Below, piece by piece: positions 13,652-19,445 of a stretch of DNA of 19,445 nucleotides. The position numbers and the translations under genes were made by a program. The notes below the pieces were generated by a model that was not told the origin of the DNA, did not search any database, and saw only the letters and a list, made by a program, of their open reading frames with translations. The stretch is from Treponema sp. (GTDB lineage: Bacteria > Spirochaetota > Spirochaetia > Treponematales > Treponemataceae): assembly GCA_024691105.1 (NCBI GenBank), contig JAILNY010000109.1, positions 1 through 19,445 of the forward strand, written 5' to 3'. The first letter of the stretch is position 1. The number at the start of each line of letters is the position of its first letter.

Positions 13652-14800
13652 ATGGCAGATTTTATCTTTAAAATTTCACCAAATATCATTCTTGGCTCTT
13701 ATACAATTACGAGAATCGGTCAATATACCCAGGACATTGGATCTAAGTTTATGCTTATAATTGACCCGATGCTCAAAGAAGTTGGAATTGCTGACAAAAT
13801 CATTCAACCGCTTAATGAACACAAAATCGACTACTTTATTTTTGACGAAATTTCTAACGGCGCAAATACCCAGACTATCGAACAGGCTCTTAAGCTTGCC
13901 CGAGAAGCACATGTTCACGGAATTATCGCAGCCGGTGGTTCAAAAACGATAAATATCGCAAAGGCAATCTGCTCTGTTTTTTATGAGGTTCACGGGCTTT
14001 ATGAATTTGTCGATGGAGCAGTTCCTACTACAGCAAGCCTGCCGTTAATCTGTATTCCGACAACAATGCGCGATCCGTTTATTTTTTCTTCGTTTACACC
14101 GGTAATAGACTCGCGCTCTAACAAAAATAAGCTTTTAAAGAATAAAGACGCGCTTTGTAAGCTCGTTCTCTTTGACCCTAACCTTTCGCTTACTTTGACC
14201 GAAAACCAGACGTCTTCAATGTCAATCGAAACCCTCTGCCTTGCAACAGAAAGCTATATCTCGCAAAAGTCTTCTTTCTTCAGTGATATGATCGTAGAAA
14301 AGGGAACTGAACTTTTGGGCTACGCAATGGACGGTTCACCAAGCCTGACAATTACTACGCCTGCCGAAGTCCTTTTGACCCAGGGCGGATGTATGGCATC
14401 ACTTGCAAGTGCAATGAGCTCGCCGGGAATTGCTTCTTTAATGGCACAGACAATCAACGCCCGCTATCGTGTATCGCGCTCGCTGGTCTCGTCAATTCTG
14501 TTCCCTTATGTAATCGAAGATGCCGCAAAGTTTAAGGCCGACAAGATTGCAAAGCTTTCAAAAATCCTGCGCGCCGCACCAGAAGAAGCAAGCCAGGAAG
14601 AAGCCGTTACAGCCTTTGCAGAATATGTAAGACAAAAGATTGCAAAAAACAACCTTCCGGCGCGCTTAAAGGACCTTTCGATTACAGTCGACCAGCTCGC
14701 GCTTTGTGCCGAAGACGGTGGTGAACTTGACCTTATCAATACACTGCCTCGCAGCATGACTTCTGACGACCTTTTTGACCTGCTCAAGCTGGCTTTCTAA
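13652..14800 (+). CDS. Iron-containing alcohol dehydrogenase-fold protein lacking metal ligands (probable pseudoenzyme)
   Basis: A 382-residue protein with the length and layout of group III Fe-dependent alcohol dehydrogenases. Family landmarks are recognisable but altered. The NAD loop GGGSxxDxAK appears as GGSKTINIAK (95-104, Asp to Asn). The IPTTxGTGSE loop is IPTTMRDPFIF (136-146). The D..TH helix reads SIETLCLATESY, with Glu193 and Leu197 where Asp and His bind metal. The HG..NA..LP block reads SRSLVSSILFP, with Arg276 for His. No histidine occurs after H114, so all His ligands are absent. The frame is intact and codon use is like its neighbours, so it is probably a functional non-enzyme or an altered enzyme. 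It is followed 2 nt later by a TrmH-family gene. Confidence 0.8.
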   Translation: MADFIFKISPNIILGSYTITRIGQYTQDIGSKFMLIIDPMLKEVGIADKIIQPLNEHKIDYFIFDEISNGANTQTIEQALKLAREAHVHGIIAAGGSKTINIAKAICSVFYEVHGLYEFVDGAVPTTASLPLICIPTTMRDPFIFSSFTPVIDSRSNKNKLLKNKDALCKLVLFDPNLSLTLTENQTSSMSIETLCLATESYISQKSSFFSDMIVEKGTELLGYAMDGSPSLTITTPAEVLLTQGGCMASLASAMSSPGIASLMAQTINARYRVSRSLVSSILFPYVIEDAAKFKADKIAKLSKILRAAPEEASQEEAVTAFAEYVRQKIAKNNLPARLKDLSITVDQLALCAEDGGELDLINTLPRSMTSDDLFDLLKLAF

Positions 14801-14802
14801 CT

Positions 14803-15660
14803 ATGATTGAACCATCAAAACTCTTTCAACTTTCCGGCGGTCAAAAACGTCGTAAGCTCGCTCTTTCATTTGGCGCTCTCGAACGAGATATTGCAGGAAT
14901 CGCCGAAAAAGGCTCAGAATACTCATTCCATCAGATGCCGCGCGAGCAATACGTTAAAGAACTTATAAAAGTCCTGCTGCTCGATCCAAAACTGCCTCCA
15001 GAGGCAGCGCGCGAGCTCTACACTCTTCTTAGCGCAAATCCCTTTGATGAACTGCGCGCGTGCAACACTGCGCGTAACCACTTACTTGCAATAATCGGAA
15101 CATTCCCGGCAGAGTGGGACTTAATCATCGCGCCGCATAAAACAGAACAATCACCGGAGTCGGCGCCGGACAAAACAAGCACAAACACGCAGGTGCGCAC
15201 GCGCGCGTTCTATCCCGGGGTCTCAGTCTATGCCGAAGACATCCGCTCGCCGTTCAACCTTGGCTCGATTTTCCGTACCGCCGAAGGAATGGGCGCCGAA
15301 AGCGTTTACCTTTCGCCATTTTGCTGCGATCCATCTCATCCGCGCGCTGTCCGTAGCGGCATGGGCTGTATAGAGACCATTCCGTGGAAGAGAAGCTCGC
15401 TTGATGAACTTCCTCAGGACAAGCCGATATTTGTTTTAGAAACCGGCGGAACTCCTATAGATGAGTTTAAATTTCCAAAAGAAGGAATCTGCATTATCGG
15501 ATCAGAAGAACTTGGAGCAAGCCCGGAAGCAATCAAAAAAGCGACTTACGGCTGTGTTACAATTCCAATGATAGGACTAAAAGCATCGCTTAATGTTGGT
15601 GTTGCGTTTGGAATTTTAATGCAGAAATGGGTTGAAAGTCTGAGTAAAATTCAATCTTAA
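14803..15660 (+). CDS. TrmH (SpoU) family RNA 2'-O-methyltransferase with N-terminal extension
   Basis: A 285-residue SPOUT-class methyltransferase. The C-terminal half carries the three SpoU motifs: SPFNLGSIFRTAEGMGA, then CIIGSEELGAS, then IPMIGLKASLNVGVAFGIL, which form the trefoil knot that binds SAM. These enzymes ribose-methylate tRNA or rRNA; the target cannot be told here. The first 140 or so residues have no motif I recognise and are longer than the usual RNA-binding N-domain, with a polar Ser/Thr/Lys-rich linker before the catalytic domain. The start is ATG at 14803, 2 nt after the upstream stop without a clear ribosome site, which suggests translational coupling to the Fe-ADH-like gene. 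Confidence 0.88.
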   Translation: MIEPSKLFQLSGGQKRRKLALSFGALERDIAGIAEKGSEYSFHQMPREQYVKELIKVLLLDPKLPPEAARELYTLLSANPFDELRACNTARNHLLAIIGTFPAEWDLIIAPHKTEQSPESAPDKTSTNTQVRTRAFYPGVSVYAEDIRSPFNLGSIFRTAEGMGAESVYLSPFCCDPSHPRAVRSGMGCIETIPWKRSSLDELPQDKPIFVLETGGTPIDEFKFPKEGICIIGSEELGASPEAIKKATYGCVTIPMIGLKASLNVGVAFGILMQKWVESLSKIQS

Positions 15661-15661
15661 A

Positions 15662-15691
15662 TCCGTGCGCAGAAATTTAAGCTCGCGCGGA
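15662..15691. terminator. Hairpin between trmH-like and HDOD genes
   Basis: TCCG(TG)CGC at 15662-15670 pairs with GCGCGGA at 15685-15691 across a 2-nt bulge. It lies in the 45-nt gap between convergent genes. No T-run follows, so the call as a shared 3' boundary is moderate. Confidence 0.4.
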
Positions 15692-15705
15692 AAATTCAAC
15701 TAAAA

Positions 15706-17205
15706 CTATTCTTCCTGATCGCGTTCAAAAGAAGTCTTGAGCTTATCAGAAACTTTCTTAAACTGCTCTTCTGTCGTAATCTTAAAGAGTGCAAGAATTT
15801 CTGGATCGATCTGATAAAAGGCAACCTCATCTTTCTGATAGTAAGTCAAAATATCTGCAAGATACACAATGCTTGTAAGAATTCTGACATTTTCAGGCGC
15901 TTCTTCAGGGTCGTGATGGTATTTGATAACATTTACGATTACATCAGGGAAATTCCACTTCTTGGCAATTTCACCACCGATTGCACCATGATTTACACCG
16001 GCAATAAGACGCTCGATCAAATCAACAGAGATTCCTTTTTTAACACAAATATCTTTGATACGGTTAAGGATATCCGGATGGGAAGTTTCAAATATAATTT
16101 TTCCCATATCGTGCAAAAGACCGCAGATGTACGAATCTTCTATAATAGCGCGATGGCTTGAAAAAAAGTTTCTTGCAAGGTTATATGAATAGAATGCAAC
16201 CTGATAAGCATGCTTCCACAAATCTGCTTTATCGCCGCTGACTTCTTTAAATGTCTGCATTGTACCGATACTAAAAAGCAGGTTCTTAACTCCGCGTAAG
16301 CCGACAAGACGAACTGCATCTGCAATGCTGTGACAAGGGCTTGCAAGCGCAAAAGCCGCAGAGTTTACCATCTTTAAAAGCTCACCGGTAAGCGATACGT
16401 CGTTAGAAATCTGTGTTGCAATGTCAGACATCTTTGAATCAGGATCATTAAGAAGCTTATTGATTGCGGCAATGTTTTCCGGGAACTGCGGAAGACTGTC
16501 GATATGTCTGATAAATTCTTCAGAAACGATATCAATCTGCTTAAGCGTTTTTTCGCTGAGCGGAAGAATGATTCGTGTAATTGTCTCGCCGTTTTCGCAG
16601 AGAGTCTGAAAGTTTTCTTCTGTAAGCCCGATTTTGTCGAGCATAAGAATCATAATTACAAGACCAAGGCCTGCACCTTCTGAATCGTCAAGAACCTGCG
16701 AGAGAGCGTCCTCAACAGAAGTGTACTGCTGGGCTCGCGAAAGTTTGTCGTGGATTCGTTTATATTCAAAAACTGTAAGGCTTGAATTATTGCGTATTTC
16801 GATTTTAATTTTGTTATTACGAACCTGAAGAATAAGCTTAACGTAAAGGCCTGCTTTCTTCTGTAGCTGAAGGTAATAATTGATATTATTCAGCGTGTCC
16901 TCTTTAAAGGTTTTAAGACCAAGCTCGTAGTCATCCGGATTTGTAATATCAAGCTTTTTCTGCTGAAAGTAAATACGCTTTGTATTTGCCTTTTTTGCAT
17001 TTGTAATAAGCTCGTTAAGACAATAAGTCAGATACTCAACCATTTGAAGCTGATCAAGCTCTGTAAGAAACGCTGTCAAAACATCACCCATATATACTTC
17101 CATCTCATGTGGAAGCGTATATGTAGTTATAGTCAGAGGAATTCCTGAGCTGATAGCTTTAGAAATTTTGTTTTTATCTACTTCAATCCGCTTACTTAGA
17201 GGCAC
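15706..17205 (-). CDS. GHKL-like plus HDOD domain signalling protein
   Basis: A 499-residue cytosolic protein. Residues about 50-215 look like a GHKL (histidine-kinase-type) ATPase fold: an N-box YCLNELITNAKKA (61-73) and a G2-like DDSEGAGLGLVI (173-184). The G1 DxGxG box is not evident, and there is no phospho-accepting His domain. Residues about 235-440 form an HDOD domain (SLPQFPENIAAINKLL, ISNDVSLTGELLKMVNSAAF, then GLLHDMGKI with H365-D366 intact and KYHHDPEE). HDOD proteins are usually signalling scaffolds, with roles in chemotaxis, motility and cyclic-dinucleotide networks. The GTG start at 17205 has GGAGAAG upstream, and there is an extended -10 promoter. A role near the c-di-GMP or motility system is inference. 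Confidence 0.85.
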   Translation of the reverse strand: MPLSKRIEVDKNKISKAISSGIPLTITTYTLPHEMEVYMGDVLTAFLTELDQLQMVEYLTYCLNELITNAKKANTKRIYFQQKKLDITNPDDYELGLKTFKEDTLNNINYYLQLQKKAGLYVKLILQVRNNKIKIEIRNNSSLTVFEYKRIHDKLSRAQQYTSVEDALSQVLDDSEGAGLGLVIMILMLDKIGLTEENFQTLCENGETITRIILPLSEKTLKQIDIVSEEFIRHIDSLPQFPENIAAINKLLNDPDSKMSDIATQISNDVSLTGELLKMVNSAAFALASPCHSIADAVRLVGLRGVKNLLFSIGTMQTFKEVSGDKADLWKHAYQVAFYSYNLARNFFSSHRAIIEDSYICGLLHDMGKIIFETSHPDILNRIKDICVKKGISVDLIERLIAGVNHGAIGGEIAKKWNFPDVIVNVIKYHHDPEEAPENVRILTSIVYLADILTYYQKDEVAFYQIDPEILALFKITTEEQFKKVSDKLKTSFERDQEE

Positions 17206-17234
17206 GTTTCTTCTCCGGTTTATGTATCATTATC

Positions 17235-17243
17235 ATTATATCA
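17235..17243 (-). promoter_or_regulatory. Extended -10 promoter of the HDOD gene
   Basis: On the minus strand, TGA-TATAAT (17243-17235) is a perfect extended -10 element. No good -35 lies at the right distance. The resulting leader of about 25 nt contains the GGAG ribosome site for the GTG start. Confidence 0.55.
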
Positions 17244-17340
17244 TATGTACTGAATAAAATAAAGCAAAAATCGCGGCAGAGCACACGCATCGAAGAATTG
17301 CGGGAAAACGCGTAGCATAACCAGCAAGCGAGTCAATGAG

Positions 17341-17369
17341 TTGAACACCGCCGGAATTTGAAGTAAAAT
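17341..17369 (+). promoter_or_regulatory. Promoter of the unknown membrane protein gene, probably leaderless
   Basis: TTGAAC (17341-17346), 17 bp and TAAAAT (17364-17369) end 6 bases before the ATG at 17376. No ribosome site is present in those bases. The geometry is the same as at rsmI. Confidence 0.55.
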
Positions 17370-17375
17370 TGTTCT

Positions 17376-18440
17376 ATGCATATTCAGCCTACTCCTTTTT
17401 TTGGACAAATGCTTGTCCTTGCCATACTTGCAGTTACCTGTCTCAGAGTTTATTTTATTTCAAAAACGAGAATTGACTCTCTTGTTCTTTTTGCACCGCT
17501 TGCGTTCTTTATAACAATTCTTCAGATTTTTGCAAACGGTCTGACAATTGCCAGCTGGCTTGTTCTTTGTCTTTCATTTATCGTATTTTTTATAAACTGG
17601 CGTGGTGTTATCCGTTTTTGTAACCATCTTTTTGTTGACACTTACAGCATTGCGTTTTTAATTTCGTCTTCAATCTGTCTTGTCCTTACAATTTTGCTTG
17701 CAGTCGTACTTATTCTCAATATTCCCGTAACGCTAAATCCAAAAAAGTACGCAGTTCAAAAAGATAAAATTAATTTTTACAAATCAGACTATGGTGAATT
17801 TACAAAGGAAGCTGAACATCCTTTTAAAAACCCGGATGTAATTATTACAACATATTCACCGGACACAAAACAAAAGAATTATGAAAATGATTTTGTAATT
17901 CTTTTTACACCTGACAAACGTGCACCAAAGGATGCGTACGAACCGTATTTTATTCTACTTGCAAAAGCAGGATTTAAGGTTTACGCCGCTGACTTTGGCT
18001 TTGGCACAATTACTTCTACCGAAAAAGTAAAAATTGAACCATTGCTTTACCAGAATTTGGTTTTTAAAAGCCGCAAAAATTCTAAAACATTTTTCAGCCA
18101 GAACACTCAATACAAAACTGCCTACGAAAAAGAATATGAAATGCTTTCTAAAATTGCAGACAACGAAGAAGCTCATCTTAAAAAATTTATTATTGTCGGC
18201 GATGGAATTGCAGCAGAAAGCTTTGGTCAGATAAAAAATCCTGCACGCGCAATTTATGCATGTATCTCTCTTAATCAGCTTGGTGAATATAAAACTAACG
18301 GCTTTGGTTTTATTGAACAGTCCGATCCTCTTTTGGCAAATATTTTCTTTGGCTTAAAAAAGGACAAAAAATGCTTTGTTCCAAGTTACGCAGTTTTAAA
18401 AACTAAACAGATTATCGAGGCTCTTGATGACATTAAATGA
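17376..18440 (+). CDS. Membrane protein of unknown function with C-terminal soluble domain
   Basis: A 354-residue protein I do not recognise. Residues about 8-118 hold roughly four hydrophobic spans. The remaining 235 or so residues are soluble and Lys/Tyr-rich, with alternating strand-helix segments (DVIITTYSPD, YFILLAKAGFKVYAADFGFG, KKFIIVGDGIAAESFG). The last of these is reminiscent of an alpha/beta-hydrolase nucleophile elbow but reads GDGIA, with no Ser or Cys nucleophile, so no enzyme claim is made. The start is ATG at 17376, set by the promoter. Its end overlaps the Nif3-like gene by 14 nt, indicating co-expression. Confidence 0.75.
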   Translation: MHIQPTPFFGQMLVLAILAVTCLRVYFISKTRIDSLVLFAPLAFFITILQIFANGLTIASWLVLCLSFIVFFINWRGVIRFCNHLFVDTYSIAFLISSSICLVLTILLAVVLILNIPVTLNPKKYAVQKDKINFYKSDYGEFTKEAEHPFKNPDVIITTYSPDTKQKNYENDFVILFTPDKRAPKDAYEPYFILLAKAGFKVYAADFGFGTITSTEKVKIEPLLYQNLVFKSRKNSKTFFSQNTQYKTAYEKEYEMLSKIADNEEAHLKKFIIVGDGIAAESFGQIKNPARAIYACISLNQLGEYKTNGFGFIEQSDPLLANIFFGLKKDKKCFVPSYAVLKTKQIIEALDDIK

Positions 18441-19194
18441 ACTTGATTTTTATTTTAATTCGTTTTTGAAAAAAGAAAATTTTTCGCACGATGTTTCGCT
18501 TAATGGAATTCAAATTGAAAATTCTGCACCGGATTCAAAACAGATAAAAAAGGTTGCCTTTGCCGTTGATGCCTGTAACGAAACTGTAGAACGCGCTGCA
18601 AAAATTGGAGCCGATGTTTTATTTGTTCATCACGGACTTTTCTGGGGCGGATGCCAGACTATCACCGGTTCACATTACAGCAGAGTTGCCCCTTTTATTA
18701 AAAACGACATCGCATTAATTGCATACCATATTCCGCTTGATGCAAACAAGCCTTACGGAAACAATTGGGGACTTGCGTCTCGTGTCGGCCTTGTTAAGAC
18801 CCGCGGCTTTGGATTCTGGCGCGGAATGGAAATCGGCGTTAAGGGCTCGTTAAAAAAAGAGATGTCGGTTACTGAACTTAGCCGACTGGTACTTGGGGAG
18901 GGCGAAAAACCGGCGCATGTCCTCGCATTTGGTAAAGACAATATTAAGACTGTCGGCATTATTTCTGGTGGCGCGGGGGAAGATGTTGAGCAGGCCGTTG
19001 CAGAAGGGCTTGATGCGTATATCACAGGCGAAGTTGACCACCAGCTTTATCACTACATAAAAGAAAATAAAATCAATGTGATTGCAGGCGGACATTACCA
19101 GACAGAGACAGTCGGAGTAAATCTTGTGATGCAAAAATTGATTAAAGAAAAAAAGTTAAAGGCAGAATTTATTGACGTGCCGACAGGAATGTAG
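18427..19194 (+). CDS. Nif3-like dinuclear metal centre protein (YbgI/NGG1p family)
   Basis: A 255-residue member of the Nif3 family, conserved toroidal hexamers with a two-metal site and a debated function (annotated as GTP cyclohydrolase 1 type 2 in some databases). The metal-site residues are visible: H68-H69 in LFVHHGLFW, H101 and D105 in AYHIPLDA, and H223 with E227 in GGHYQTETVG. The NGIQIEN segment near 26-32 is also typical. The length matches the short form without the inserted domain. The ATG at 18427 has GAGG at 18417-18420, inside the preceding gene, which it overlaps by 14 nt. An in-frame TTG one codon upstream is less likely. Confidence 0.92.
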   Translation: MTLNELDFYFNSFLKKENFSHDVSLNGIQIENSAPDSKQIKKVAFAVDACNETVERAAKIGADVLFVHHGLFWGGCQTITGSHYSRVAPFIKNDIALIAYHIPLDANKPYGNNWGLASRVGLVKTRGFGFWRGMEIGVKGSLKKEMSVTELSRLVLGEGEKPAHVLAFGKDNIKTVGIISGGAGEDVEQAVAEGLDAYITGEVDHQLYHYIKENKINVIAGGHYQTETVGVNLVMQKLIKEKKLKAEFIDVPTGM

Positions 19195-19223
19195 TGCAGT
19201 AAATCGCGGCATTACATAAAAGC

Positions 19224-19255
19224 ACTGTTAAAAAAACCGCACGGATTTTTTTCTG
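19224..19255. terminator. Possible terminator after the Nif3-like gene
   Basis: A run of seven A, then CCGCACGG, then A and a run of seven T can fold as AAAAAACC pairing with GGATTTTTT with one bulged A. The GC part is only 2 bp, so this is a weak intrinsic terminator candidate, usable from either strand. Confidence 0.35.
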
Positions 19256-19302
19256 GGACGCGGCACTTTAATTTTGCGCGACATTAAATTATGGGGAACA
19301 AT

Positions 19303-19445
19303 ATGATTACAATTTTACCACAGACAGACAAAGAACCATTAAACACAATCGGATACTGCGCCGGCGTTTGCTGGAACAGCCCCGTTGACGATAAAGAAAA
19401 AAACATCAAGCGCGCAAAATCGTGCATCCAGAGCGGACACACCCG
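19303..19445 (+). CDS. thyX: FAD-dependent thymidylate synthase ThyX, N-terminal part (cut by window end)
   Basis: The first 47 residues of a protein resembling the ThyX group common in anaerobic Firmicutes and related gut bacteria: IGYCAGVCWNS near 15-25 and AKSCIQSGHTR at the window edge. ThyX makes dTMP from dUMP using methylene-tetrahydrofolate and reduced flavin. The diagnostic RHRxxSxxxxSxR motif lies beyond the window, so the call rests on the N-terminal pattern. The start is ATG at 19303 with GGGGA 5 nt upstream; an in-frame ATG at 19291 overlaps that site. Confidence 0.72.
   Translation, partial: MITILPQTDKEPLNTIGYCAGVCWNSPVDDKEKNIKRAKSCIQSGHT

Noticed and set aside
18160..18240. 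Alpha/beta-hydrolase active site in the unknown membrane protein
   Set aside because: The GDGIA turn has no Ser, Cys or Asp in the nucleophile position, and no convincing catalytic acid or His follows.

Overview
The window looks like chromosomal DNA of a spirochaete, most probably a host-associated Treponema. This is an inference from gene content and composition; no rRNA or other taxonomic marker is present. The DNA is AT-rich with dense gene packing. It carries a flagellar anti-sigma factor (FlgM), an HD-GYP c-di-GMP phosphodiesterase, an HDOD signalling protein, a lipoprotein-type lytic transglycosylase, and the start of a ThyX-type thymidylate synthase. No tRNA, rRNA, IS element, phage gene or CRISPR array was seen. 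No gene-free stretch exceeds about 180 bases.

Layout. 1-163: tail of an unrecognised + strand gene, ending in a strong hairpin. 212-4907: four minus-strand genes, read from right to left: a membrane HD-GYP protein, a tocopherol-cyclase-like protein, a PncA-like cysteine hydrolase and an AAA_14/DUF4143 ATPase. The ATPase is preceded by a promoter interleaved with three direct repeats spaced exactly 33 bp apart. 5059-8837: a two-gene + operon. Its first gene combines an apparent Hsp70/DnaK substrate-binding beta domain, an acidic low-complexity linker, one membrane span and a LysM domain. Its second gene is a Slt-type lytic transglycosylase. 8991-9938: argC on the minus strand, convergent with slt and divergent from the next gene. 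10025-11380: a YczE-like membrane domain fused to a cytidylate-kinase-like domain. 11340-12419: an exported tyrosine-phosphatase-family protein on the minus strand whose catalytic Cys is Gly; it overlaps the previous gene tail to tail by 41 bp. 12515-13528: rsmI and flgM, closed by a clear rho-independent terminator. 13652-15660: an iron-alcohol-dehydrogenase-fold protein without its metal ligands, followed 2 nt later by a TrmH-family RNA methyltransferase. 15706-17205: a GHKL-like plus HDOD protein on the minus strand. 17376-19194: an unknown membrane protein overlapping a Nif3-like protein. 19303 onward: the start of thyX.

How it fits together. Most genes are housekeeping (rsmI, trmH-like, argC, nif3-like, thyX) mixed with signalling (HD-GYP, HDOD, FlgM) and envelope functions (LysM protein, Slt, exported phosphatase homologue). 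The main points of interest are: an orphan chaperone-type substrate-binding domain tethered to the wall next to a transglycosylase; two apparent pseudoenzymes (the phosphatase-like and Fe-ADH-like proteins); the 33-bp operator-like array at the ATPase promoter; and a recurrent promoter layout (TTG-type -35, 16-17 bp, TATAAT-type -10, then only 6-7 bp to the start codon) at four genes, suggesting leaderless transcripts.
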